40,477 bases of DNA, taken from Acidobacteriota bacterium. GTDB taxonomy: Bacteria; Acidobacteriota; Thermoanaerobaculia; Thermoanaerobaculales; Sulfomarinibacteraceae. The notes beneath the pieces are model-generated. The model was not told the DNA's origin. It ran no database searches and saw only the letters and a program-made list of their open reading frames with translations. Positions 23,024 through 32,140 of this stretch are shown piece by piece. The position numbers and the translations under genes are program-made. The number at the start of each line of letters is the position of its first letter. The stretch's first letter is position 1. The stretch is taken from contig WGCW01000105.1 in assembly GCA_015493585.1 (NCBI GenBank), forward strand, positions 1-40,477. The letters are read 5' to 3'.

Positions 23024-24267
23024 GCCAACTTTCCAAGCGGCCGGTGCTCGTGGTTGGCGCCGGAGCCGCAGGGCTGACCGCGGCCCTGGAGATGGCCGAG
23101 ACGGGACGGGAGGTGGTGCTGGTCGAAAAAGAGCCGGTCATCGGTGGGCGTGTCGCCCGTTTCCACCATTATTTTCCCAAGCTCTGCCCGCCGAGCTGTG
23201 GTCTGGAAATCAACACGAGGCGCCTGGAACGGAATCCACGGATTCAGGTGCTGATGAGCACGCGGGTGAAGGCCGCCCGCAGGGACGGAGATCACGGTTG
23301 GACGGTTATGCTCGAGACGGAACCGGAATACGTGACGGACAGATGCACGGCGTGTGGCGCGTGCACGGAGGTCTGCCCCGCCACCTGTTCCGACCGTTTC
23401 AACTTGGGACTGCAGGAGGCGCCGGTCATCCGGCGTCCGTTCCCCCACGCCTGGCCCGAGCGGTTCATTCTCGAGCGGGATGCGTGCGCCCAAGGATGTC
23501 ACGAGTGCGTGGATGCCTGTCCATACGATGCCATCAACCTCGACGCAGCCAGCTCTCTGCAAGAGATGCAGGTGGCGTCCGTTGTCATCGCAACGGGGTG
23601 GCATCCGTATCCGGTCGAGAAACTGCCGGAGCTGGGAGGCGGGCGATTTCCGGACGTCATCAGCAACGTCGAGTTGGAACGGTTCGCCTCGGCGGACGGC
23701 CCGACCGGCGGGGTCATCCTTCGTCCATCGACGGGAACACCCCCGGAAAAAGTCGCCTTCGTCCAGTGTGCCGGCTCGCGCGACATCAAGCATCTGCCGT
23801 ACTGCTCGGGAGTCTGTTGCCTGGCATCGATGAAGCATGCCTTCTACGTCAAGGAGCAGCTTCCGGAGGCCGAGGTGACGATCTTCTACATCGATCGCCG
23901 TGCTCCAGGGCGGAACGAGGACTTTCTCGTTCGCGTGGCCGAGACGAAGGGCGTCCGGTTCGTCAAGGGCAAGGTTGGCAAAGTCGAGGAGCGGGACGGC
24001 ACGCTCGAGGTGACGGCGGAGGACGCTGAGGAGGGGAAGCTCCTGCATGAAACGGCTGACCTGGTCGTTCTGGCGGTGGGCATGGTTCCGGAAAAGGAGG
24101 AGGATCCTTTTGGTTTGCCCAGAGATGACGACGGGTTTGCCGTGAACGATCCGGATCGTGGTCTTTTCGTGGCCGGCGTGGCCCACAGGCCGGCAGACGT
24201 CGCAACGAGCATTCGGGACGCGACGGGTACGTCTGCACGAGCCCTCGCGGTGGGAAGGAGGTCGTGA
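23020..24267 (+). CDS. qmoA: Quinone-interacting membrane-bound oxidoreductase, subunit QmoA
   Basis: The 415-residue product is an HdrA-like flavoprotein. The FAD motif VLVVGAGAAGLTAALEMAET is at residues 9-28, followed by GGRVARFHHYFPKLCPPSCG. Two ferredoxin-type clusters are visible: Cys109, 112, 115, 119 (CTACGACTEVC) and Cys156, 160, 163, 167 (CAQGCHECVDAC). VAFVQCAGSRDIKHLPYCSG is the HdrA-type Cys motif. QmoA with QmoB forms the cytoplasmic part of the complex that exchanges electrons between AprBA and menaquinone. The start overlaps the YkgJ gene with GGAGG four nucleotides upstream; the stop overlaps qmoB. Confidence 0.96.
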   Translation: MSQLSKRPVLVVGAGAAGLTAALEMAETGREVVLVEKEPVIGGRVARFHHYFPKLCPPSCGLEINTRRLERNPRIQVLMSTRVKAARRDGDHGWTVMLETEPEYVTDRCTACGACTEVCPATCSDRFNLGLQEAPVIRRPFPHAWPERFILERDACAQGCHECVDACPYDAINLDAASSLQEMQVASVVIATGWHPYPVEKLPELGGGRFPDVISNVELERFASADGPTGGVILRPSTGTPPEKVAFVQCAGSRDIKHLPYCSGVCCLASMKHAFYVKEQLPEAEVTIFYIDRRAPGRNEDFLVRVAETKGVRFVKGKVGKVEERDGTLEVTAEDAEEGKLLHETADLVVLAVGMVPEKEEDPFGLPRDDDGFAVNDPDRGLFVAGVAHRPADVATSIRDATGTSARALAVGRRS

Positions 24268-26516
24268 TGGAGCGTATCGGCGTCTTTCTCTGTTCAGGTT
24301 GTGGAATCGGCGAGGCGCTGGATCTCGAGGCCGTCAAGCGGATCGCTGAAGAGCTCGGGGCCACGTGCACAATTCATCCATGTCTCTGCTCGGAAGAGGG
24401 AGTGGCTGCGCTTTGCTCCGTCCTCGATGATGGAACGAACGACTCCCTCGTCATTGCCGCCTGCTCTCCGAGGTCGCAGTGCAGGGTGTTTTCGTTTGAC
24501 GCCGAAAAGACCACCGTCGAGCGCGTAGGTCTTCGTGAGCAGGTTGTGTGGAGCCATCCGGCGGGCGACGAGGATACGCAGGCGATGGCAGAGGATCTGG
24601 TCCGGATGAGCATCGCCAGGATGGGAGAGGAAAAGCTCCCGGTCCGTCTCGAAGAGGAGATCGCCGACCCCGTTCTGGTCGTTGGTGGCGGTCTCACCGG
24701 GATGGAAGCGGCTCTGGCTGCGGCCGGCATGGGCCACCCGGTGTTCCTGATCGAGTCCAGCGATCATCTGGGGGGCGCGTTGTCCGGGCTTCCCGAGGTG
24801 TTGCCCGTTGCGCCTCCGTACGATCGTCCGCACCAGTCGATGATCCCGGCTCTCATCGAGCAGGTTGAAAAGAACGATCGCATCCGGGTTCTCCTTTCAA
24901 CGAAGATCAGTTCGATCAAGGGACAACCGGGCCAGTTCGAAATGGACGTCGAGGGGCCTGCTGGCGCAGAACATCTCCTCGCTGGTGCCATCGTTCAGGC
25001 AACCGGCGCGCATCCGTACGATGTCTCGAAGGTTGTTGGGCTTGGCTATGGCTCGTTGCCGGATGTCATCACAGCGGCCGAGCTTGATGCCATGCTGGCC
25101 TCGGGCCGCTTGGCCAGGCCGTCTGACGGGCAGACGCCGAAGCATGTTGCCTTTGTTCAGTGTGCAGGTTCGCGCAACTCCGATCACCTTCCCTACTGTT
25201 CGGGTGAATGCTGCGCAACGACCATGCGGCAGGTTCTGACATTGGGGCGCGACTTTCCGGGCACCGAGGCTTCGGTGCTGTACAGGGATATCCGGACTCC
25301 GGGACAGTTGGAGCACCTCTACCAGGCCGCGCAAGAACAACCCGGAGCGTTCTTCATCCGGGCCACGGTGCGCAGCATCGAGGGGAGCGGTGACGGACGG
25401 ATGTCTGTGGCTCTCGAACAAACACTGTTGCCGGAGCTCACTTCGATTGAGGCGGATCTCGTCGTGCTGGCCACGGGGATGGTTCCAAATTCGGCTGACG
25501 GTGAGGCGATCCGGATGCTTCACGACGCGCAGAATCGTGTTGAGCACGGCGAATCCGACGTTCAGAAAGAGGAGGCGCAGAAGATCGTTGACGAGCTCCG
25601 GGCTCATGAAGGAACGGAGATCCTGAACCTCGAGTACCGGCAAGGTCCCGATCTGCCCGTGCTGGCGTACTCGTTTCCCGACTCGCACTACATCTGCTTC
25701 CCCTACGAGACACGCCGAACCGGGATCTACGCGGCAGGAGCCGTCAGAGCACCGATGGATCCGGCGCAGGCGATGGAAGATGCGTGGGGCGCCGCGCTCA
25801 AGGCGGTGCAGTGTATCGAAGCGGCAAAACGTGGCGAGGCGGTTCACCCGCGTTCGGGGGACATCGGGGTACCGGAGTTCTTCCTGCAACGGTGCACGCA
25901 GTGCAAGCGCTGTACCGAAGAGTGTCCGTTTGGAACGTTGAACGAGGACGAAAAGGGAACACCCGAGCTCAATCCTTTGCGGTGCCGTCACTGTGGGATC
26001 TGCATGGGTGCGTGCCCGGAAAGGATCATCTCCTTCCCGGATTATTCCGTGACCGCCGTGTCGGCGATGATCAAGGCGATCGAAGTGCCAGAGGAGGACG
26101 AGGAAAAGCCGAGGATTCTCGGCCTCTTGTGCGAAAACGACGCCTACCCGGCATTGGATGCGGCGGCGCAACTCGGGAAGAACTGGAACCCGTGGGTCCG
26201 GATCATCCCGGTCAGATGTCTGGGGTCGGTGAACGTCGTCTGGATAGCCGACGCCCTTTCACGCGGAATCGATGGCGTCATTCTCATCGGGTGTAAACAC
26301 GGGGACGACTACCAGTGTCATTACATCCGTGGCTCAGAGCTGGCGACGACCCGATTGGAGAACGTCCAGGAGACGCTGGACCGGCTCGCGCTCGAATCGG
26401 AGCGAATCCGGATCGTTGAGCTTGCGCACGATGAATTTTCGCGGATTCCAACGATCCTCGATGAGTTTGCAGAGACGATCGACGAGCTCGGCCCGAACCC
26501 GTACAAGGGCTTCTGA
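24267..26516 (+). CDS. qmoB: Quinone-interacting membrane-bound oxidoreductase, subunit QmoB
   Basis: The 749-residue product is a second HdrA-like protein with a longer layout: N-terminal CSGCG segment, FAD motif VLVVGGGLTGMEAALAAAGM (about residues 137-156), the CAGSRNSDHLPYCSGECC motif, a double ferredoxin (CTQCKRCTEECPF and CRHCGICMGACPE, about 545-590) and a C-terminal MvhD-like domain (GLLCENDAYPALDAAAQLGK, then GVILIGCKHGDDYQCHYIRG). This is the full QmoB architecture of sulfate reducers, in which the complex may also bifurcate or confurcate electrons. ATG 24267 overlaps the qmoA stop (TGATG) with GGAGG five nucleotides upstream. Confidence 0.96.
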   Translation: MERIGVFLCSGCGIGEALDLEAVKRIAEELGATCTIHPCLCSEEGVAALCSVLDDGTNDSLVIAACSPRSQCRVFSFDAEKTTVERVGLREQVVWSHPAGDEDTQAMAEDLVRMSIARMGEEKLPVRLEEEIADPVLVVGGGLTGMEAALAAAGMGHPVFLIESSDHLGGALSGLPEVLPVAPPYDRPHQSMIPALIEQVEKNDRIRVLLSTKISSIKGQPGQFEMDVEGPAGAEHLLAGAIVQATGAHPYDVSKVVGLGYGSLPDVITAAELDAMLASGRLARPSDGQTPKHVAFVQCAGSRNSDHLPYCSGECCATTMRQVLTLGRDFPGTEASVLYRDIRTPGQLEHLYQAAQEQPGAFFIRATVRSIEGSGDGRMSVALEQTLLPELTSIEADLVVLATGMVPNSADGEAIRMLHDAQNRVEHGESDVQKEEAQKIVDELRAHEGTEILNLEYRQGPDLPVLAYSFPDSHYICFPYETRRTGIYAAGAVRAPMDPAQAMEDAWGAALKAVQCIEAAKRGEAVHPRSGDIGVPEFFLQRCTQCKRCTEECPFGTLNEDEKGTPELNPLRCRHCGICMGACPERIISFPDYSVTAVSAMIKAIEVPEEDEEKPRILGLLCENDAYPALDAAAQLGKNWNPWVRIIPVRCLGSVNVVWIADALSRGIDGVILIGCKHGDDYQCHYIRGSELATTRLENVQETLDRLALESERIRIVELAHDEFSRIPTILDEFAETIDELGPNPYKGF

Positions 26517-26528
26517 GGGAGGCGAGAG

Positions 26529-27638
26529 ATGGCACGTACCAACGTTCTTGCGCCATCGGCCGAGCTTCGCGAAGAGCTCCGGCGCCGGGGTGGCGCATCG
26601 GCACAACGTTGTTTCCAGTGCGCGACCTGTTCGGCCGTGTGCAACCTGGCGCCCGACGGCCAGCCATTCCCCCGGCGGCAAATGTTGATGGCTCAACTCG
26701 GCCTGATCGAATCACTCGCGGCCGACCCCGCCGTGTGGCTTTGCCATAACTGCAACGATTGCACCGTGCGCTGTCCCCGTGATGCCCGCCCGGGCGACAT
26801 CCTTCAAGCGGTTCGATCGATCGTGATCGAACGGCTCGCGATGCCTCACTGGTTTGGATCGATCGTGGCGCATGCACGCTCGACATGGCCTCTGCTGATC
26901 GGTTTACCGTTGGCATTCTGGGTGGTTCTGCTGGGTGTGACCGGACATCTGACAATGCCCGCCCGGGTGGCCAATTACGGGCAGGTGGTACCGCACGTCC
27001 TGATCTACGCCGTGTTCATTCCGGTGAGCCTCTGGGTTCTCTGTGCAGCCTGGATGAGCGGAGTGCGTTTCTGGCACCTTTTAGGATCGGCAGGCCCGCC
27101 GCGCCGGGGCTCATTCATCGGAGCCACATTCTCTACTCTCGGCGAAATTGCCAGCCACCGCCGTTTCGCACTGTGCGAAGCTGCGCACCCGCGCCGCTGG
27201 GGGCACTTCTTCCTCATGTGGGGCTTCATCGGCGCCGCCGTCACGTCCGGGCTCCTGGTGATTGCCCTGTACGGCTTCCACATGGAGATGCCTCTCCCGC
27301 TCGACCATCCGTTCAAGATCCTTGGCAACCTTTCGGCTGTCTTCCTCCTGACGGGCGGAACCATGTTGAGCTTCCAAAGGATCAGGGGAGGCGATGCAAC
27401 CGGTCAAACGACGGCCTTCGACAGCTTCTTCCTTGGCGTGGTCGTGCTTGTGGCCGTGTCCGGGGCGTTGGTCGAGATCGGGCGGTTCTTCTTTTCGGGA
27501 GAGGTCGCCGGGTGGTTGTACATCATGCATCTGACCGGGATCCTGACACTCTTCGTCACGTTTCCCTACTCGAAGTTCGCACACATGGTGTACCGGACGG
27601 AGGCCATGATTCACCAGAAGATGACGGAGGAGGGCTGA
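26529..27638 (+). CDS. qmoC: Quinone-interacting membrane-bound oxidoreductase, subunit QmoC
   Basis: The 369-residue product joins an HdrC-like iron-sulfur domain to a membrane part. Two clusters are visible (CFQCATCSAVC at about residues 31-41, CHNCNDCTVRC at about 75-85). Six membrane helices follow, beginning with LLIGLPLAFWVVLLGVTG and ending with YIMHLTGILTLFVTFPYSKF, with His residues placed as in heme-b-binding subunits. It anchors the complex and delivers electrons to or from menaquinone. A complete, unsplit QmoC is the form found in Gram-negative sulfate reducers and in some sulfur oxidisers. GGGAGG is six nucleotides upstream of the ATG. Confidence 0.96.
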   Translation: MARTNVLAPSAELREELRRRGGASAQRCFQCATCSAVCNLAPDGQPFPRRQMLMAQLGLIESLAADPAVWLCHNCNDCTVRCPRDARPGDILQAVRSIVIERLAMPHWFGSIVAHARSTWPLLIGLPLAFWVVLLGVTGHLTMPARVANYGQVVPHVLIYAVFIPVSLWVLCAAWMSGVRFWHLLGSAGPPRRGSFIGATFSTLGEIASHRRFALCEAAHPRRWGHFFLMWGFIGAAVTSGLLVIALYGFHMEMPLPLDHPFKILGNLSAVFLLTGGTMLSFQRIRGGDATGQTTAFDSFFLGVVVLVAVSGALVEIGRFFFSGEVAGWLYIMHLTGILTLFVTFPYSKFAHMVYRTEAMIHQKMTEEG

Positions 27639-27662
27639 GACCGGCGGCCCAAGGAAGGATGC

Positions 27663-27938
27663 ATGAATGTTCCTCGCGTCCAGATGATGGTGATGGCGGC
27701 CGGCGTCTGGTCTGGAGGCCCGCCGTGGGCGACGTTTGTTCGCCTCCTGTATTGGGTCGCCGGTCCGTACGGAGGCAGGTGCCGGTCTCTTCGAGCCGTT
27801 CCTCGTATGCCCATCTGTGACGATGTGGCATTCAGGAGCGGAACGCACGGCCGGCCTCATCTTCCGGTGCCTCACCAGGTCGTCGTGGCTTTGCGTGTAC
27901 TGGCCGGATGCGTGTGTTTGGGAGCGCTTTCCGGATGA
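27663..27938 (+). CDS. Doubtful small ORF between qmoC and the cytochrome-TSUP gene
   Basis: The 91-residue frame has AAGGA upstream of its ATG and ends in a TGA that overlaps the start codons of the next gene, which is what a coupled gene would look like. The sequence (MNVPRVQMMVMAAGVWSGGP and onward) is rich in Trp, Arg and Pro and matches no family I know. It may be real, decayed or accidental. Apart from this frame, the 296-nt gap holds nothing I can support. Confidence 0.28.
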   Translation: MNVPRVQMMVMAAGVWSGGPPWATFVRLLYWVAGPYGGRCRSLRAVPRMPICDDVAFRSGTHGRPHLPVPHQVVVALRVLAGCVCLGALSG

Positions 27939-29872
27939 TGAGCGCATTCGTGATCTCGTTGGTGCTTGCGGGACACGCCGTCACAGCAACTGGTGCACCG
28001 GTCAGTGCCGGTCCATTGGCGGCGGCGCATGCCGGGCTGGCGTGTGAGGCGTGTCATCGGCAGGGACGAACGGCGGTCGGGGTGAGCTGCTCGTCAGCAC
28101 AATGCCATCCCGGAATCCAGAGATCGTTTCGGGCGTCAAAGCATGACAGGGTTCACCTGGCTGGAGGTATCCGTTGCGTGGCGTGCCACGGCGGTCATCC
28201 TGTCAGAACCGGTGCAGCCGCCGCCGCGGCGGCAAGCGGTGGCAGCGCCGAGACGAGGTGCCTGTCGTGTCACGCTGCGGAGCGGTTCATCCAGGGGCCG
28301 GGTTTCAAGCCGCCCGTGCTCGCGGCAACGCCGGAACACAACATTCACGCGGCAGCGCGGAGGCGCGAAACCTGTGCGGCTGCCAGCGTCAGCTGTTTTA
28401 CGTGTCACGGCATCCACGGCACAGCTCCGATTGAGAGCCCGGATTCTCCGGTATGCCGGGCCAGGGTTGCAACGACGTGCGGCTCGTGCCATGCCCCCGA
28501 ACGTGAGGCGTACCTCGCCAGTGTGCACGGCCGTGGTGTCCGTATGGGGATGGAGTCCGCACCGACGTGCGTTTCATGTCACGGGGCGCATGGCGTGCAG
28601 GGAGCGCGGGCCTCTCAGGCTCGGACGGCGCCGGAGCATGTCGTGTATTCCTGCGCCGGGTGTCACGAGGACCCGAAGGTCACGCATGCCACGGGACTTT
28701 CCGGTGATGTCGTGATTGGGTATGAGACATCCGTTCATGGTCTCGCGTACCAATGCGGAATCCACGACGTGGCGACCTGTGTGAGCTGCCACGGGAGCCA
28801 TCGCGTTGTGGCGCCTGACGATCCATCCTCACCCGTCAATCCGACTCATATCAGGGAAACCTGTCGTCACTGCCACGGTGCAGTAACGGGGCGCATGATC
28901 CAGCGCATTGACCACGTTTCCAGGCAGGGAGGTGGGAACCCAATTCATGGGCTCAAGATCTATCTTCCCGTGGCTGGGACGGCGATCAATCCATTGCTGG
29001 CCTCTGGAATTGGTACCCTTGTCGGATTTCTCTCCGGGATTTTTGGCGTTGGTGGTGGGTTCCTGATGACCCCTCTGCTCATCTTCATCGGGATTCCTGC
29101 AGCAGTGGCTGCAGCGACGGACTCGGCCCAGATTACGGCCGGCGCCAGCTCCGGAGCACTATCCCATGCGCGTCTTGGCAATGTGGACTTCAGGATGGGG
29201 CTGGCCATGGCCGCTGGGAGTTTACCGGGAGGATTCCTCGGCGTTGATCTCGTTCACCTTCTGAGAGGCATGGGCGATTTCGACTTCATCCTCAAGCTTC
29301 TGTACGTCCTGCTGCTGGCCTTCACGGGCGGAACGATGCTCGTTGAGGGGTTCCGGGCGTTGAGCAGGCGGCCGGGTGGACACGCGCCAGGAGGTCCGCG
29401 AAAGGTGGGCTGGATGCACCGCCTCCCGTTCCGCATGGATTTTCCCGCATCGGGACTTGAGATCTCGGTGGCCGTTCCGATTCTGGCGGGTGTGAGCGTG
29501 GGGATTCTGGCTGCGTTCCTCGGGGTTGGCGGCGGCTTCATCCTCATGCCGATGATGATTTACATGATCGGTATCCCGACACGGGTTGCGGTCGGAACTG
29601 GCCTGTTTCAAATCATGCTGACATGTGCCTACGTAACGGTGGCACAGGCTGTCAGCAACCACACGGTCGATGTCGTGCTGGCCATGGCCCTTTTCATCGG
29701 CTCGACCATCGGCGCCCAGCTTGGCGTGTTGATCAGCCGGCGGCTCCGGGGTGAGCAGATCCGGCTGTTGTTAGGGATCATCGTGCTCGTCGTCATGGGC
29801 GCGCTGGTGTACCAGCTTGCCGCACATCCAGCCCTGCTGATCCAATTCGCGCACTCGGGAGGAGGCTCGTAA
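27935..29872 (+). CDS. Multiheme cytochrome c fused to a TauE/SafE (TSUP) permease
   Basis: The 645-residue product has two parts in one uninterrupted frame. After a signal peptide (MSAFVISLVLAGHAVTATGA), residues 37-314 hold nine CXXCH heme sites (CEACH, CVACH, CLSCH, CFTCH, CGSCH, CVSCH twice, CAGCH, CRHCH) and one CSSAQCH (CX4CH, as in cytochromes c3), so up to ten hemes. From residue 351 a TSUP transporter begins: GFLSGIFGVGGGFLMTPLLI in the first half and AAFLGVGGGFILMPMMIYMI in the second, with about eight helices. TSUP proteins export sulfite, sulfoacetate or take up related anions. I infer a periplasmic redox domain tied to sulfur-anion transport. ATG 27935 (or 27938) is chosen over 27908 for the signal peptide and GGGAG upstream. 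It overlaps the next gene (TAATG). Confidence 0.9.
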   Translation: MMSAFVISLVLAGHAVTATGAPVSAGPLAAAHAGLACEACHRQGRTAVGVSCSSAQCHPGIQRSFRASKHDRVHLAGGIRCVACHGGHPVRTGAAAAAAASGGSAETRCLSCHAAERFIQGPGFKPPVLAATPEHNIHAAARRRETCAAASVSCFTCHGIHGTAPIESPDSPVCRARVATTCGSCHAPEREAYLASVHGRGVRMGMESAPTCVSCHGAHGVQGARASQARTAPEHVVYSCAGCHEDPKVTHATGLSGDVVIGYETSVHGLAYQCGIHDVATCVSCHGSHRVVAPDDPSSPVNPTHIRETCRHCHGAVTGRMIQRIDHVSRQGGGNPIHGLKIYLPVAGTAINPLLASGIGTLVGFLSGIFGVGGGFLMTPLLIFIGIPAAVAAATDSAQITAGASSGALSHARLGNVDFRMGLAMAAGSLPGGFLGVDLVHLLRGMGDFDFILKLLYVLLLAFTGGTMLVEGFRALSRRPGGHAPGGPRKVGWMHRLPFRMDFPASGLEISVAVPILAGVSVGILAAFLGVGGGFILMPMMIYMIGIPTRVAVGTGLFQIMLTCAYVTVAQAVSNHTVDVVLAMALFIGSTIGAQLGVLISRRLRGEQIRLLLGIIVLVVMGALVYQLAAHPALLIQFAHSGGGS

Positions 29873-30699
29873 TGCGGCAGCATCTCAGGAATACCGGTTC
29901 GGCCGTCCTGGCGTTGCTGGCCGTCGTTACGGTATGCACGGCGCAGGAGGCGAACCCCCTGCTGCGGGTCGACGTCCGCCGGGTGCAGATCTCACTCGGC
30001 TTTGCCGGCCAACAGATTCTGATCTGTGGTCAGGTTCCGCCGGGCACCAATCAGGTGGTTACGGTGATCGAAGCTCCCCCCGCCGGAGAAGTCCGGCTGA
30101 TGCGCAAGGGAAGGAGAGGGCCGTTTTGGCTCGGCGTCGCGCAATACGCCGTGGGCAACATTCCGGCGCTTTATAAAGTGAGCATCAGCTGCCCCGGCGG
30201 CAATGTTGTGCGGCCGTGTCCCGATCAAAGCATCCTTGCGTCGGTCAACCGCCGCCTCGCGTTGGATGCGCTCGTCGTGGGACCACAGGCGATCATCAGG
30301 CGGGCGAACGTGAGGGTCCTCCGGGGCACATGGTCTGTGAAGGATCGTGCCCGGCTCTTCGATGGTCTGTGGGAGCTTGAGGCATCCCAAGAGTTGTACT
30401 CGATCGATCCAAACGGAATCCACCTGACCAAAGATGGACGATACTTTTGCAAGTCAGTGATTCCAGCGCATGCACCGGAAGCGAAATACACGATCACGGC
30501 CTATTTTCTCAACTCGCAATCGCTCCTCGATGCGGCACGCGTTGAGCTGTTTGTCAGCCGTTCAGGAATCGTCGCGATGCTCGCACGGCTGGCGAGGCGG
30601 CACGCCTACATCTATGGAGCGGTCACCGTTCTAATCGCCCTAGCAGCAGGGTGGCTGGTTGGGGTGTTGTTCCACAGGAGGAGGCGTTCACCAGCATGA
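29872..30699 (+). CDS. TIGR02186/PF09608-type periplasmic membrane-anchored protein
   Basis: The 275-residue product has an N-terminal signal peptide (about residues 1-24, AVLALLAVVTVCTA), a beta-rich periplasmic domain (VDVRRVQISLGFAGQQILIC, then VVTVIEAPPAGEVRLMRKGR and GPFWLGVAQYAVGNIPALYK) and a C-terminal helix (AYIYGAVTVLIALAAGWLVG) ending in basic residues. The opening strands and the I-x-I-x-x-x-F-x-G-x-x-I/L pattern fit the TIGR02186 family, which in Alphaproteobacteria is encoded beside TauE/SafE sulfite exporters. Its function is unknown. Here too it directly follows a TSUP gene (start and stop overlap, TAATG, GGGAGGAGG upstream), so the two probably form one complex. Confidence 0.75.
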   Translation: MRQHLRNTGSAVLALLAVVTVCTAQEANPLLRVDVRRVQISLGFAGQQILICGQVPPGTNQVVTVIEAPPAGEVRLMRKGRRGPFWLGVAQYAVGNIPALYKVSISCPGGNVVRPCPDQSILASVNRRLALDALVVGPQAIIRRANVRVLRGTWSVKDRARLFDGLWELEASQELYSIDPNGIHLTKDGRYFCKSVIPAHAPEAKYTITAYFLNSQSLLDAARVELFVSRSGIVAMLARLARRHAYIYGAVTVLIALAAGWLVGVLFHRRRRSPA

Positions 30700-30770
30700 T
30701 TGAGTATCAACCGCACGTGGTTCCTTCCGGGCCACGGTACGAAATGGAGAGAAAGGAAAGGAGTTGAAAC

Positions 30771-32039
30771 ATGAGTCGACTGGTACCACCACACGGGAGC
30801 GCAGAGCTCAAACCGTTGCTCCTCAAAGGCGAGGAGCGCGAACAGGAACGCGGGAGGGCCCAAACCCTCAAGAAGGTGCCGATGACCAGCCGGGAAACGT
30901 CGGATCTCATCATGATGGGTATCGGCGGGTTCACACCGCTCGATGGCTTCATGGGATATGACGACTGGAGGGGTGTGTGCGACGAGTATGCGATGCCTTC
31001 CAAGGATGGCCTGTTCTGGCCGATTCCGATCACGCTCTCGGCATCCCGGAGCCTGGCCGATTCTATCGCCACCGGTGAGGATGTGGCGCTGGTCGATCAG
31101 GAGTCCGGTGAGTTGATGGGTGTCCTGACCGTCGAGGAGAAGTACACGATCGACAAGGAACACGAGTGCCAGCACGTCTTCAAAACGACCGACGAAGAGC
31201 ACCCGGGGGTCAAGAAGGTCATGGCTCAGGCCGAGATCAACCTTGCGGGGCCGGTGAAAGTCCTCTCCGAGTCGTTCTATCCGGAGATGTTTGGCTCGCT
31301 GTACCAGACACCGGCCGAGGCGCGGGCGATCTTCGACGAGCGTGGCTGGAGCACGGTGGCGGCCCTTCAGCTGAGGAACCCCATGCACAACTCGCACGCC
31401 TACCTGGCGAAGGTCGCCATCGAGGTGTGCGATGGCGTCTACATTCACCAGCTTCTCGGCAAGCTCAAGCCTGGAGACATCCCCGCCGAGGTCCGGGTCC
31501 AGTGCATCGAGGCTCTCGTCAACAACTACTTCCGCAAGGAGCGCGTTGTCCAGGGCGGCTATCCGCTGGAGATGCGGTACGCCGGTCCGCGCGAAGCGTT
31601 GTTGCATGCGGTTTTCCGGCAGAACTACGGGTGCAGTCACCTGATCGTCGGCCGGGATCATGCCGGCGTCGGGGATTACTACGGCCCGTTTGACGCGCAC
31701 AAGATCTTCGACGAGATTCCTCACGGCGCGTTGAGGCTCCAGCCGCTCAAGATGGACTGGACCTTCTACTGCTACGACTGCGGCGAGATGGCTTCGATGA
31801 AGACCTGTCCGCACGAGTCGAAGGCCGTCATCGACGAACACGGAAACCACGTTTCCGGATCGAGATTGCTCCTCTCGGGAACGATGTTGCGGAAGATGCT
31901 CTCCGAGGGCAAGCCGGTTCCGAAGGAGTTCTCGAAGCCCGAGGTCGTCGCGATCCTACGAGAGTACTACGCGGGTCTCGAAGAGAAGGTGGAGATCAAG
32001 CTCCACGGAGCCGCCACGGGAGACGTTGTCAGGAAGTAA
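30771..32039 (+). CDS. sat: Sulfate adenylyltransferase (ATP sulfurylase), dissimilatory type
   Basis: The 422-residue product catalyses ATP + sulfate = APS + PPi in the cytoplasm. The active-site motif [13 protein letters not shown] (about residues 200-212) carries the Q-x-R-N and H-x-x-H residues. [20 protein letters not shown] is the second nucleotide-binding motif. [15 protein letters not shown] provides a zinc site seen in homo-oligomeric bacterial and archaeal Sat. No APS-kinase domain is attached, as expected for the dissimilatory enzyme. It is 71 nt beyond the TIGR02186-type gene with GGAG seven nucleotides before the ATG. With AprBA and QmoABC it completes the sulfate-APS-sulfite segment. 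Confidence 0.97.
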   Translation: MSRLVPPHGSAELKPLLLKGEEREQERGRAQTLKKVPMTSRETSDLIMMGIGGFTPLDGFMGYDDWRGVCDEYAMPSKDGLFWPIPITLSASRSLADSIATGEDVALVDQESGELMGVLTVEEKYTIDKEHECQHVFKTTDEEHPGVKKVMAQAEINLAGPVKVLSESFYPEMFGSLYQTPAEARAIFDERGWSTVAALQLRNPMHNSHAYLAKVAIEVCDGVYIHQLLGKLKPGDIPAEVRVQCIEALVNNYFRKERVVQGGYPLEMRYAGPREALLHAVFRQNYGCSHLIVGRDHAGVGDYYGPFDAHKIFDEIPHGALRLQPLKMDWTFYCYDCGEMASMKTCPHESKAVIDEHGNHVSGSRLLLSGTMLRKMLSEGKPVPKEFSKPEVVAILREYYAGLEEKVEIKLHGAATGDVVRK

Positions 32040-32140
32040 CGTCCCCGGCCGGTCGGTGCTTCCCGAGAACGGCGGGCAGGACGGCAGCGGTGCAGGTCGC
32101 GCCATCGCCGGGGCCAGCTCGTGAGCCGGCCGCCCTTTGG

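Noticed and set aside
22903-24186. Long open frame (427 codons) on the minus strand across qmoA
   Set aside because: It is antisense to a gene with clear Fe-S and FAD motifs, and its translation has no recognisable features. Long antisense frames are common in GC-rich coding DNA; the same applies to those at 24897-26171, 30612-31850, 37264-38460, 38482-39855 and 6298-7467.
27908-27934. Upstream in-frame ATG for the cytochrome-TSUP gene
   Set aside because: It has no ribosome site, and starting there would place nine extra residues before a good signal peptide; ATG 27935/27938 has GGGAG upstream.
29872-30699. Reading this gene as a cytochrome or copper-chaperone subunit
   Set aside because: It has no CXXCH, no Met/His-rich metal site and its beta-strand pattern fits the TIGR02186 family better.
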